64,000 nucleotides of DNA from Lithospermum erythrorhizon (lineage: Eukaryota > Streptophyta > Magnoliopsida > Boraginales > Boraginaceae), in assembly GCA_019722365.1 (NCBI GenBank), contig JADFUC010001862.1:124001-188000 (forward strand). The letters run 5' to 3'. The stretch's first letter is position 1. Each line of letters starts with the position of its first letter. Positions 22,531-34,800 of the stretch are shown here, one piece after another. Position numbers and translations under genes: made by a program. The notes below the pieces were generated by a model, which was given only the letters and a program-made list of their open reading frames with translations, searched no databases and was not told the origin of the DNA.

Positions 22531-24840
22531 AATTTTCGATGTCTACAAAGAATAATAAAATAATTTATGAAAATATTTTGATATATATTTCAAAATATTA
22601 TCTTCATATTAAATACAATGTTTTATACCACATCAAAATTAGAAAGTGATTTAATTTTTAGGCTAAGTTGTGATATGACTCATATTTAAGACCTCCTCAA
22701 ACTAATTTTGTACTTGTTACTAATAATTAATTTTAATATAGTAAGTAGTATAGTTTAAGAATATTATTTTGTGTAATAGTGAAATAGTAAACCATTTATT
22801 TGATAATGTGATGTGAAAAATTAGTTTTAGAGGAATTTTAAATGAAATCTTGTGCAAGTTCTCTTAGAGATTTAACTATTGTGCTAGTAGTTTTTTGAAA
22901 AATTCATTAAATATTGGTTTAAATTAGTTTTATGTTGAACTGGTAAAAAATAATTACGTAAACGAGTCTTAAATCATAAACTAAATTTCAAATTTGATTG
23001 CTCAATAATGGATGCCATTTTCGAAATAACCCGTTCCGTACCAATATTATGTAATAAGATTCTAGCCGCTTCTGGGTGGACTATCACAAGTGAAATTGAA
23101 AATTCTCAAGCTGAAAGAGCTTAAAAATGCAATAAATCGTCGTCGGGATAAGAAATTTCATGGGTAGTATTAAAATATGTTCGAGTTGCGTAATAAACGA
23201 TCTTAAAAAAAAAAAAATATGAGTAGTAACCTAGAAATAATTTTATAAGATGAAGATTGCTGAATAATATATACTTTATATTTAATTTAATTATTACCAC
23301 ACAAAAACCGTAAACCATCCCTTATTTCACATGAAACTACTACCTAAACTAACTTGGTGGACTTAGCTTAAAATATTTCTATAAAATAACAAAAAAAAAA
23401 CCATTATCATCCCCCAAAAAGAACCCAAAATACCATGAGCCTTTCCCGCCATTTTTTCTCAAAATTTCTTCCATTTTGTTGAATCAAGCTCTAGGATCAT
23501 TTACCCAACTTTGTAATTACTTAAAGTATTCTTGAATCCTTTTTATTTTCGTTTTAAAGTTTTTTATTTTAAAAAAAAATAGTAAAAATATTTTGAAAAT
23601 TATGAAATTTTGTAGGTCAATTTTGACACCTAAAATTGAATTATGAAAGTAAGTTTTGATTTTTAATTTTTTTTTTGTATTTATTATAAATTTTGAAAGT
23701 TAATGGACAGAAATATATAAAATGTGAAAACAATAACATAATGCTTGAAAAATATTAAATATGAAAATTTTTCTATTATACAAGTCCAAGAAACTTTGGA
23801 GCGATTTGAAATTGTTTGCTATTTTTGATAATTTAATTACTAAAACGTGATTTTAAACAAAATAAATTATTTCGAGCTTATAAATTAAAAGCAGTATTTT
23901 TTACAAAATTTTTATACCTGTGATATTTGAGCTAATTTCCAAATATGAGAATTTATAAAGTTATTTTGATATTTACTTCGAATTATGGGTAAGCAAAATG
24001 ACTGTAATTGTATTTAAATGGAGAAAAATTAATTTTATTGAACAAATTATTTTTGAATCTTTGAGTACTGTAACTATATTTTGAGTGGGAAAAATTTATG
24101 AGGATTTATGGAATTTTTTTGGTATTTATTTGGTGTTTTAAGAAGTAAAAATGGAGAAATTTTAAAATGAAAAATGATATTTTAAAAACGGAGTTAAATT
24201 GAAATACACAAACTTTGGGATTTTAGGTCGTTAAGGATGGTCAAATGAAATAAGTATAGAACTAAAAATTTATAATAAAACCATTAGAGCGAAAAGCATA
24301 AATGATGCAGATGTTAATATGAAATCGCTTGAATGCGAGTCGGCAAGAATCGCTGACTAACTAGCCGAATACTAAAGAGGATTTTACTTTTTGCTCTCGA
24401 AAAGTAGCATTTCATCGCACGAGTAGTAACTTATTACGCGCATGGTGCTTGGTGTGTGTACATTCATACGTACGGGCTATCGTTGTTGCTGATACGGTAG
24501 TTACGCCGATATCGTTAATATGGCGATATGAAACATGTTGATATTAAAGATAACGCACAAGAAATATGAGTTGATATCGCTTTATAAGATATATGATGCC
24601 GTGTTGAAATATACATTTAGTATAAATATACTGAAGTTGTATTATGGTGACATATACATGTGGAGTCAGACAAGATGTATATATGAGATGTCGAAAGGCA
24701 AGAGTCGACAGTGGAGATATGTATCGTGAATATTTTACTTCGAGATACGCATATATGTATTAGATGAGTTCTATATAGTTGACTCACATGGAATATATAT
24801 GAAACATTCGCAAAGGTGTGGCTATGTACGCTGGAGAATA
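22530..24840. other. AT-rich intergenic DNA, nothing recognised
   Basis: Long A/T runs with short frames only. From about 24280 composition becomes less AT-rich with many ATG-rich short frames (24535-24729), but no domain is seen. This may be the left edge of mobile DNA that continues to the copia element. Confidence 0.35.
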
Positions 24841-24845
24841 TATAC

Positions 24846-25092
24846 TAAACCACTCTATTAGCAAAAGCCTGCTGCATGGGGAGAATATAACCTCATGGCC
24901 GACGGGCACAAGAGGCTCACTGCACCGAGGAGACATATATACGCCGCTGCGATGAATCATGAACCAAACACTTTGTTAGCAGTGGCCATGCATGCGTGGA
25001 GAGAATAACCCTTGTGTCGATCGACACAAAGAGGCCTACTACGCTTGAGGGAGAAATACATATATAATGCTGCCATTTAATCATGAATGGCC
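24846..25092. repeat. Diverged tandem duplication of about 122 bp
   Basis: 24846-24965 and 24966-25092 share in order: aaac-actct/tttgttagca, a gcatg.ggagaata block, a gg-cacaa(a)gaggc block, a gcac/cgcttgagg-gagaaatacatatata block, gctgc and aatcatgaa. The copies differ by many small indels. Function unknown. Confidence 0.7.
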
Positions 25093-25259
25093 ATAGTTTT
25101 ATTGAAATGGTTAATAAAGGCTAACTATATATGTTGCGAAAGTAATAGTTGCCTAAATATAATTGTGGAGTTTAGTTGCTTATGTCATCATTTGTTGAGT
25201 TATATGTTTTGTCTAATGCATTATACTATAACTTTTGAAAGTTCGATTACTGACTAATC

Positions 25260-26175
25260 ACAAGGGAGGCCTAAGATTTTATGATATGCTTATATGTTGA
25301 CAAAGACAACCTGATTAACTCGCTAGTTTCTTTTAATTTCGCATATACGCTCGACAAATTATATCGTTCTGTATTAGGATACTGATGACATTGGGGTTAT
25401 GACATTTACAGGCCTCAAGCCATAACTAATATACTACCATATAATGTTCGCTAACATTTATTAGCATATGTTTTTTGTCAATCGAGCCTAAAGGTCACAC
25501 ACATACAACGCACTCGATTCATAATTTAATTATAGACTTCGAGGTTTAAAATGGAACAATATAAGAATATCAGCGTAATAATTGGAAATTCACCCCTAGT
25601 TCGACTATAATGGTAGGAGATGATTTCTCGAATCTTCTTTATGTAGTAAAATTCTTAATATTCTACCACTTAACGTGCCTTATTTTGGTGATAAGTATAG
25701 CTATTTTAGAACTCCCTCCCTATCGTAGTCGACTAAAACAAGTTTAAGGGCGTGGTGAAGTTTTTGCTTAATCCTCCACATAACCCTAAAAGTGTGGATT
25801 TTATGCCAGAGTATAAAGACCACTTGGAGAAGAAATTACATTCACTTTTTGGTATTCACATCATAATGACAAAATGTACTTTCTCTCCCTTTCTTCTTTG
25901 TTTTAGTTGGACTAAGAAGCTGTGGAAAATTCTTTTGAATTTTTATGCCCAACCTCGTCAGGTTCAATATTTTAAAGGAGTTCTATTAAACTCCTGGGAC
26001 TTGTCATTATTGCATGACAATCTGGGAGGCATAATGCTGATGCTCGCGTTCGCCATAATATTCTCACGCTATTTTTTTTTTATTCTATTAACGATATTGT
26101 TTATTTTTCTATCTCTTTAATTATTATTTATACAACTGCAGCGACTGGGTGAGATTTGTATCCATAGTATTATTA
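25260..26175 (+). repeat. 5' LTR of the copia element
   Basis: Similar over most of its length to 32640-33590. Boundaries are approximate because the ends have diverged. A related copy in inverse orientation lies at about 60.85-61.2 kb, showing that the family is present at least twice in the window. Confidence 0.65.
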
Positions 26176-27900
26176 GAATTTTATTTATACGTTAAACACC
26201 ATGGGCATTCGGAAATTGTGTTACTAGATTTTATTTATAATTAATATGAAATATGAATTCCATAAGTTCAATATATGCTATATTTTGCTTTATGTTAATC
26301 TTAACTTTGTTTATGTACATGAATGTCAATTAAATATGATTACTGCTAATGGTTTCGAAATTAATATATTTGTAATGCTAGAATAATTTTTCTGATTAAT
26401 TGTTGTATCCGAAAATTATTTAGTTGAGTCGCAAAATATAAATTGACCACTACCACCTCGTGAGTTCGGGACGCGTGACGCCACATCTTCATCCCACCCG
26501 GCGTGGTAACGCACCTCGAATCCGTGGTTTTCGGCCCCTGTAGTTCGAACTCTTAATCGGGCCGCCGTTTCGCTCGTTAAGCGTTCGAATATCGACAAAT
26601 TGATTTGAAATTAATTTCGCCTCAGATTAATTTATTCAATTTAATTTATTACAATTAAATATTTCTAATTAAATTAAAATTAGTTTTTAATTTGTTAAAT
26701 GAAAACAATTAATCGGATTAGAAATAAATAATTTTCAAAAAATATTTAAAACTGTATAAGTATAAAATTATTTGATAATTAAAGATTATATAATGACATA
26801 AAATTGATTTAAATTTTAATAAGAAATCGCTTATATTATCTAATAACAAACACAAGATACATAATTCGATTGTTGATACGCATTGCTCAATTTACTCATC
26901 CATGTTATATATGTATAAATAAAATTTAGATAATTAATCTATTCATCCATAATATATGTTTAGATATATTGATAGATGTCATGAGATTTATGATATGACT
27001 TATTTGTATTTATGAAATAATGCACTGTATAGTTTTGGCCTCCAACGAATTATTACGCGAATTAATTATTTAACCTGTTAGTATAATTAGCATTTTGGCA
27101 CTACTCGTAGAGTCGATCAAGTGGAAAAATAGTTAACGAGTTAAGAACCAGTATGCTTCGTATTTTTCCAATGCAGTCATAAATTACATGTATCTCAAGT
27201 GTTATATTTAGTCTTACGATTGATGTGATATAAATTTAGCTTGATAAAATGTATATATCTTAGGATAATCGTAAGTATTACTAAGTATAACTAATCCCAC
27301 CATTAAGTTAAGTAATCTTGTCACACCAAACTCTAAAGTCGGGTGCGTCACCAGCGCGGATACGCATCGCGGACATAATGCTTTCGCCTTCGGATGCTTC
27401 AATGGACGGATCGACCCATTCCCAAGTCAAGGCGCAGTTTTACCCATCCATTCTCAATTTGCTATCGTAGTTTTAGATAATTTCTAAAGGGTACATGATG
27501 TCAAGACATCGACTGCTGACAAAAAGAGGTCACTAATACAAATGTGTCAAACTTTTTAGTGACGCCAAGGATTATGTTAAACATAATTAACGTATTTATC
27601 ACTTACTCCATACGATCGAGATTCGATCGTATGGTGCTCGCATACTTTGTGTTTTTCAAGGGATCAGAATCCACTAGTATTTATATTCTCTATTATTATG
27701 TATTAGAACATTCTTATAAACTAAAAACTGAATTATTGTTTGTTTTATATATCTTCTGTGAGTCAAATGACCTACAACACTAATAATAACTCGAAACTCT
27801 CCGATCCGCCAAGCATTGGAAAAATACAAACTAAATGGCATTAACTTTAGATCACAGAACTCGAGAATAGTTCTCAAGTCTCGAAAGAACCGAATATAAG
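26176..27900. other. Interior of the copia block, unassigned
   Basis: AT-rich apart from two GC-richer islands at 26440-26600 and 27310-27450. The second island contains gtcacaccaaactctaaagt followed by gtgcgtcac, which looks like retrotransposon leader or LTR sequence. No coding domain found. It may be copia leader with another element inserted. Confidence 0.3.
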
Positions 27901-28930
27901 CAATCCTTAGAAGCTTCCTCTAGAACCTGAAGAAGGTGATGAGGAAGCTTAGCTTTCTTATCAACAACATAAGGATGACGCTTATCGACGCCCAATTTAA
28001 TGTCGACAAACATGTAGCTTAATCTTCGCATTCAATTCGAAATGTCAGTGCTTACAAGACGTATCGCAAACTGGAAAACTATTCCGCAGCGTACGCAACG
28101 CAGGTACGACAACATTTCCACGCCCCCTCTACTGATTCTAAGTCGGGAAACGGACAACACGCGAGTCCCTGTGTCATTAAGACGACATAATGAAAGGCTC
28201 GACTCGCCGGGCTAGCCCTGCCTCGGTGAGACAATAGACATCCTCAAGTCGTTGGGTTCCACTCGCCTGAAGAACTTTGTGATGAACTTCAACATGCATC
28301 GGCCCATAAGTCGTTATCGGAGCCGCATGGTACGACATCACTAATGCCGAGCGTAACCTTAAGAAGTGAAAAGATGCTAACTCACTACGGTACGTATTGC
28401 TAACAACATGAAAAGAAAAACGACAATGGAAAGCTAATAAGTCAACCACTACAAAGCTCAAAGTCATCCAAGAAGATGCCAAGAAAGAAATGATAAAGGT
28501 CATCATTGCGCGGGTTATGGTGGCATCGGGAAGTCGAACTTTGGGTTAAGCAATTCGCGTAAAAGTTGTTAATGGAACTAATACCATTCCGGCCACAGTA
28601 TTTAATGCTATTACTCTAGAACGCCTTACTCGATACTGCGTTAGACACCTGCCGATACTATATTTGTTGAAATGTGCGCACTTGCACAAGAGACTACTGG
28701 AGAAAGCATGAAGTTCGACTCTGAAAATTCAAGAATGGATCAAAAGTTGATGCTGCTTACACTGGGTCTACTAAATTAGCATTACCTACGGGTTTAAATC
28801 TTATTTTGAACAATGTTTACTTTGTACCTGCTTTGAGCAGAAATATTATTTCCATTTCTCGTTTAACTTTGGATGGCTTTTCAATTTCAATAAATACTGA
28901 ATGTTTCTTTATTTCTCGAGAATGGAATAA
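27900..28930 (+). pseudogene. Copia gag and gag-pre-integrase remnants
   Basis: 28746-28925 reads in one frame VDAAYTGSTKLALPTG then LILNNVYFVPALSRNII, SISRL and a DGFS-like end, the conserved copia segment between the protease and integrase (VYYVPALS.N.IS.S.L...GFSF). Upstream, 27930-28600 is frame-broken and assigned to gag by position; a KK-rich, C/H-poor stretch sits where the zinc knuckle would be. Confidence 0.75.
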
Positions 28931-29079
28931 TTTATGGTACTCACATTTATAACGTCTATACGTTAAGCATAATACAAAAAAGAGACCTATAACGTGAATA
29001 TTTAAAGAGTGAAAATCAATGTTGAATCCAAATACGACGTGGCACTTCTCAAAGCTCGGGTCACATTAAAGGGACAAAC

Positions 29080-29960
29080 GATAACAAGACTTGTGAGCGC
29101 ATGTTGTCTGTGAAGTTGGATGAATTTGAATCATTCGACACACGCGAGTCATTCTTGATGGCAAGATGACTAAGTCGCTCTTCACCGGAGCCAAATGGCA
29201 CAAATGCATTTGTTGGAAATCATAAGATACCGATGTATGCACCTCAATGAACACGCTTTGCAAAGGTGGTTTCTTATACTTTATAACTTTCATCACGACT
29301 ACAACAGATATGGTTATATATATATATATATCTCATTAAGATAAACACAAGCCTAAGTATTCAAAGAGTTTCGTATGAAAGCTGGTAACCAAATCAACAA
29401 AACAATCAAGGTTCTCCTCGATCCGATAGGAGGCGTGAGAATACTGAGCCATGACTTCGAGTCACACTTAAGAGAACGCGGTATACATCGCAACTCACTC
29501 CGCTGAACACTACAACACAATCCACAGTATCTCGAAGCGAGAACCAACCTCTTTTTGTGACATGGTTCGATTGATTTATGAGTACCTCAACACTCACAAC
29601 TAATCTATGGGGATACGATTGCAAACTTTAATGCATACACTAAACAAAGTTCCAACAAAATCACTTCTTTAACTCCACATTTAGCATGTGTTTAAGAGAA
29701 TTTCAAAGATAGCATACATGTAGAATTTCAGTAGCCAAGTCTTTGTTAAGAAAGTTAACAAAGACAAACTAGGACCCAACCGACAAATACTTATTCATCG
29801 ATACCCTAAGGAAAATTTGGGGTATTAATTCTATCGTAAAAGCGAACAAAATCTTGTTTGCCAAGCATCGTTTCGAAAAAGAATTCATGGAAAAAGAATC
29901 GTGGAAGATGATCTTAAACTAGTTCAAGAACAAAAGGAGGTCGCTAACGCACCGAACTCC
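29080..29960 (+). pseudogene. Copia integrase remnant
   Basis: Discontinuous matches: ESFDT/C and a GKMTKS-FTGA segment near 29130-29200 (the GKMTK.PF.G motif after the HHCC zinc site), a TFIT-like and DMVIYI stretch near 29270-29330, KVLRSDR near 29410-29430 (the LRSDRGGEY region of the catalytic core), and KEFMEKES near 29880. Frames change between each. A (ta)8 run at 29315-29331 interrupts the core. Confidence 0.65.
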
Positions 29961-30329
29961 TCGCAGAGGTGGATCCATCTTACTCTGTAAGAGGTTCTAA
30001 TTTAATTCACGGAAAATTATGGACCTAACCTCCCGAGATTCAACAACCCCTCGTAAGATCCGACAGAATCCTCGTCAAGAACCCGATGACGGCACGTAAG
30101 CCTTTCTCTAGTTGAAAGCGACGAGCCTCTTCATACGGCTAAATAAATGAGGGAAGGGACGCCGATGAATGACTTTTAGCTACGAATCCGAGATCGACTC
30201 AATGTACCATAACGGTAATGACATCGACTTACCCGAGGACGCAAAGCACTACCTAATGTAAACGGGGAAGTAAACATAAACCTGATAAGTGATGGAAATG
30301 CCCATGTCTATGTGGTAGACTAGTAGCGA

Positions 30330-31070
30330 AAGGTTTCCAAGCAACCAAGGAATTGATTATCATGAAACCTTCTCACTGGGCCAAGGGTTTAAATCCATTC
30401 GATTCTTTCTTAGCCATTGCCGCATATTACGATTACGAAATATGGCGTATGGATGTAAAACGAATTTCGAATGGGAATCTTGAAGAGGATGTGCATACGA
30501 CACAACCTCCTCGGGTTTACATGTCCGAAAGACCTGGCGCGAGCTACACATGGCCATCTATGACCGAAGAAGCATCCAAAAGTCGTATCTTCAAGTGAAT
30601 GAAGCAATCAAAAGTTTGGAGTCGCTAGAAAGAAAGAAGATTCTTGGGTGTATACAAGAAGGTTACCGAGTCATATTGCATTCGTGGTCCCGTATGTATT
30701 TACATACTAATAATCGAAACGACATACCAATGCTCGAGTCAATAAAGTAATGGCCGCTCAAATGTTTCTCAAACGGCTGACCCAGAGAAGCCCAATACAT
30801 TCTCGAATCAACACATAGAATCGATCTAAGAAGTGCTCATCAATCGGTTTCAAAACACTTACATTGATAAGTTTTTGCATGTATCACGGTCGCTCAAATG
30901 TTTCTCAACGAAGTGACTCAGTATTCAATACATTCTTAGAATCAACATACATGGGGGACCGAGATTCAAGAAGCTCATTGATCGGGAGCCAAAACACTTA
31001 CATTGATAAGTTTTTGCATAGATTTCATATGAAAGGCTCTAAGAAAGGTAATCTTCCTACGTAGATAGAA
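30330..31070 (+). pseudogene. Copia reverse transcriptase remnant
   Basis: Pieces in order: KGFQATKGIDYHETFS near 30330, SIRFFLAIAAYYDYEIWRMD near 30395-30455, GNLEEDVH near 30470-30495, then NDIPMLESIK near 30718-30750, and TYIDKFLHRFHMKGSKKGNL near 30998-31060. This is the standard copia order (ETFSPVA, IAA..DYEIWQMDVKTAFLNG, YVDDIL..GND, TYID..L.RF.M..SKKG). The YVDD catalytic motif is not legible. A partial tandem repeat duplicates the segment around 30880-30970. Confidence 0.85.
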
Positions 31071-32060
31071 TATCTCTCGCCGCTCGATACCCCAATTACA
31101 AAAACCGGTATAACGAAAGTACTCTAGCAGCGTGTCATATGCTCGCCATGATCTATCACGCACGCCATGTTATGTACACACCGCATCGCTTTCTACGCTT
31201 GAGTGTAACAAGTCGGTACCAATCATGTCCGTGTGACGCACAATGACAAATGGGTAGCTATCCTTGCTACTCGAGAAAGAACTAAGTATATGTCTCACAG
31301 ATAGAGGGAATGCATTTAGTCATACTAAGGCCACCCTGGATGCCGCTTCCAAACCGACAAAGACATTCTAGTCTCACCAAAGTATTCTACCCGATCGAGA
31401 AGGAGCTGCCTCAGCGCAAGTAGCAAAGCTGAAGACATCAAGGGGTTGACCGGACAACGTGGCCGAGTACATTAAAGCATCTAAGCTTCAAACGGTTTGC
31501 CGAACAGTTCGTGGAGTGAATCGAGCGGTACCTAGTATCGAGAATCCAAAGATACCTTATTATGCAACAACACCGTGCAATTGCCTGCTTAGAACCAAGA
31601 GCACATCACCCATCCAAAGATGCACTGTGAAATACTACCTCATTCCGACATAGCTAAAAAAGAGAGACGCATGCCAGATGTAAAGTGTATTAACAGACGA
31701 TAATACTTAGTACCCCTTTAATCAAACCCTCAACTCAAATCAAACATGATAAGCACATGCATAACGCCGATCAGAAATGTACGCGAAGGGTGTTGTTTTT
31801 AATGTGGAATAGTTTTTATTTATAAATGTTTCACTTTTCAAGATAATGTATGAATTTCTAGCTTTTAAATTCATTGGATATATTTACCTTTGTCTATATA
31901 TTTGTACATTATTTATACATTTGAATATATATGTATACTCTTATCGCTTAAGCAACGATACTGATTCACTATCAATCTTAAGTTCTCTGTGCAGGTCTTC
32001 TATTATATGATTCAACAGATCCTTTGTCAAGCCTAGAGAACGACGAGATCGCTGCCCCTA
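31071..32060 (+). pseudogene. Copia RNase H remnant and end of pol
   Basis: Near 31120-31150 is a YA-type tetrad region, near 31440-31520 an AEYI-like stretch (GQRGRVH/AEYIKASK), near 31540 VPSIENPKI, then an RCTVKYY segment, and at about 32009 a TDPL/S(S)L stretch corresponding to the DPLTK.L end of copia polyproteins. The tract between 31680 and 31990 is AT-rich and probably a later insertion or expansion. Confidence 0.65.
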
Positions 32061-32639
32061 AGTTAGGTTTTTAATGATGGAATCGAACACCAAAAGACTA
32101 GTGCGCGGTTGATCGTCTCGACCACATTTCTTGGACCGCAGCGAGCGCACTCTAACTGCAAAACACACGCATGCACGTTTAAGTAGCTCGATCAGAAAGA
32201 TCGATTACGACCGCCATGGGTAAACTAAGATAACATATCAGGCCCTAAGATGAATTCTCTCACGTAACTTACGGTTAAATGAAGATTTAGACCGCGTAAG
32301 GTGATTCTGCCTTTACAAGAGTAATGCACTTTAACTTTGTAAACATCTTCAGAAAAGTGAAGACTATAACCCAAGTATTGTTTTGCATGGTACAAACGTA
32401 AATACGAAAGACCAGCACATCATAAGAGATTTGGTAATAACCGGATATGTCGGTAGTTTTCTACTATCTCGGGCGGATTAACGGTGATCAGATGGCCATC
32501 TCCGCCAAGGCCGCATATCGCATTAACTGGTGAGGCTGTGGCACCACAGCTAAGTAGAGTTTCAGACAATAATCTTACCACAACCCGATTTTTGGAAAAA
32601 CCAAGAAGTGAATCGCTGATACAAGTAATCGCCCGCGGC

Positions 32640-33590
32640 AAATGAGTTATGGAATATGAGATATTTGAAATAGTGCCCGCTGAATACCCGATTATACAAC
32701 CGATTAACTCATTTAAGTTTAAGTTCTATATACGTTGATTAAATTGTAATGTCTGCATAGATACTCGAGATGCATATTGTGGGTTATGATGTGTTCATCA
32801 GTGGTCCGCCTATAACCAATATACTAACATATAATGTTCGCTAACATTTATTAGAACGTGGCTTTGTCAATCGAGCTCAAGAAAGTCACACACATACAAC
32901 GAATTCAAGTCATAATTTAATTATAAACGCTTGGGATTTAAATGAACTATATAGTGAACATCAAATAATTTCCAATTGCTGAAATTCACCCCTAGTTCGA
33001 CTATAACGTCGGTATACGGTTTCGAATCTTTTCAAGGTAGTATACTCCTAGAATATTCTACCACTTAACGCGCTTTTATTTTAAGGGATGCTAGTTGCAT
33101 TCAGAACCCCCTTCCCCTATTCTATTTCCACTAAAACAAAGTTTTTACGGAGGTGATAGAGTTTTTCTTAACTCCACAAAACCCTAAAAATAGGAATTTT
33201 GGTGCCTATAGCTACTTTCGGAGAAAAAATTCATTTCATTCACTTTTGTGATTCAAGATCATGAAAAAGCCACAGTTCGTCTCTCCTCTTTCTGTTTTAA
33301 ATGATTAGTAGTGGAAAAATTCTCACTTTTTCTCATGCTCTATACCAACATTTTAAAAACAAGTATAAAGAAACCCCTGGCGACTTCGTTTCTCATTGCC
33401 AAGGGACAATCTCGGGAGGCATTCTTTGCTTGACGACGTGAGTCTTCTGCCACACTATTCCGCCGCCATTTTTCTCGATTATTATTCCCGGCCAACGACA
33501 TATTTTCTCGCTCTTTTAAATATCAAGTATACAACCCAGAATGACCGCTGATTCGGGATTCATAAGATTATTCGAAGAGTTTAAAAGAAA
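32640..33590 (+). repeat. 3' LTR of the copia element
   Basis: Counterpart of 25260-26175. Similarity extends through the landmarks listed for the element and fades near 33580, where unrelated sequence begins. A word cagcgactgggt from the LTR end of the other copy reappears at 33771, suggesting an insertion of about 190 bp inside this LTR end. Confidence 0.65.
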
Positions 33591-33784
33591 GATGACATGC
33601 ATGCTGCGTGACGGGCTTCATCGGAGTCATTCCATGCTCAGCGCCTGCTTGAGTCATTTCCATGCCAGCCAGCCAGCTGCATTTCAATTCCAATTTTCCA
33701 TTAAGTGACTAATTAGTAATTTATATTCCATATCTTTGTTGTCCAAAATATGAAAGAATATCACAACATCCAGCGACTGGGTCA

Positions 33785-33850
33785 ATTACGGACATCGATG
33801 GGTCAACGGCACCTTGACCGGAGAAGACGGTGTTTTCCGGCGCCGAACCA
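33785..33850 (+). pseudogene. Inverted copy of the 34.7-kb coding fragment
   Basis: Plus strand 33805-33848 (gtcaacgg..., ttgaccggagaagacggtgt, ttccggcgccga) is nearly the exact reverse complement of 34676-34725. In translation it gives LTGEDGVFRRR, the same peptide as on the minus strand at 34.7 kb. It therefore marks an inverted duplication of a gene 5' end, not an independent gene. Confidence 0.7.
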
Positions 33851-33879
33851 CATATACTTAAACCTGAAATCTTGAGTAA

Positions 33880-34800
33880 CCAAACTGTTCGATAAAATGC
33901 CCCTATAAAAAACTCATCTCAGTAACTGAAATCTTTGAGTTACTTCACTTCCCCAAATTTCCTCTGTTTAGGAGGATCAGAAAAGAGAATCTTGTCAAAA
34001 TGGACAAAACAAACAAATAACTGTATTTATAATTAAAAAAAACAATATAATTGCATAACCAAAACCATCACATTAATATAAGTGCTCAAACTGTTCGACA
34101 AAATGCCTCAATGAAAAACTAACTCAACTAACAAAATCTAGAATAAAATAACTCACCCAAATTTCTTCTGTTTAGGAGGATCAGAAAAAAGAATCTTGGC
34201 AGCCTTCATAAAATCAAGATTTTGTACCTCCTTATATGCATCGTATTTAGTCAACGAATTCGACCCATCAGAGACTTTATCAACATGGGCACCTCATTAT
34301 TGGTGGGTTTACTTTTGTTGTTGTTGCATGAAGGTTTCCTTTGGATGAATAAAAATGGGTGCTTGAATTTCAAAGAGGACATGGCTCTGCTGGTAAACAA
34401 TCCTCTCATTCTTCTTACATTTCGTGATGATCTGTGCTCAGACTTCAGGTTTAGTATATACGGAGTAATTGACTATTTTTTGAAACTTCTTAAAAATAGT
34501 GTCCGAAAATGGTCAGAATATGGCCGGACAAGGTGGTTTTCTTGGTGTTGGGATGAATTTTATGCTTTTAATGCCGGAATTTGCTGCGTTTGTTGTCGTT
34601 TGGAAGGAAGTTGAGCTGGAAATCGAGTTTTGTTGCCGGAAATTTTGGCCGGAAAACTGCAGAGTAGATAATCGGCGCCGGAAAACACCGTCTTCTCCGG
34701 TCAATGTGGCCGTTGACCCGGTCAACTGGTCTCTTGATATTCTTTCAATTTTTTTTGGGAAATTAAGATATGAAATTACTAAATTGCCCCTCATTTTCAA
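33880..34800 (-). pseudogene. Rearranged gene fragment, plastid-targeted-like protein 5' part
   Basis: Minus strand 34800-34513 is open for 95 codons and reads like a transit peptide: Ser/Thr/Gln-rich, basic, few acids (LTGEDGVFRRRLSTLQF, SISSSTSFQTTT, IPTPRKPP). Further on, 34270-34157 reads VDKVSDGSNSLTKYDAYKE, LDFMKAAKILFSDPP, QKKFG and meets a plausible donor GG|gtgagt. The last part is repeated at about 33990-33945 with a damaged donor, as part of a roughly 200-bp tandem duplication (33880-33995 versus 34085-34190). I recall plant proteins with a KAAKILFTDPPKKKKFG segment but cannot name the family. No downstream exon is present, so this is a truncated pseudogene or the 5' end of an interrupted gene. 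Confidence 0.5.

Larger units (their letters stand above)
25260..33590 (+). mobile_element. Decayed Ty1/copia LTR retrotransposon
   Basis: Direct repeats at about 25260-26175 and 32640-33590 (shared landmarks: taatgttcgctaacatttattag, gtcaatcgagc, the ggtcacacacatacaac block, cataatttaattata, the aattcacccctagttcgactata block, attctaccacttaacg) flank recognisable copia pol pieces in the order gag-pre-integrase, integrase, reverse transcriptase, RNase H on the plus strand. All frames are broken. The region after the 5' LTR up to about 27.9 kb is AT-rich and may contain a further insertion. Confidence 0.8.

Noticed and set aside
27544..27877. Overlapping frames on both strands around 27.6-27.9 kb
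   Set aside because: AT-rich chance frames in the copia block; no domain.
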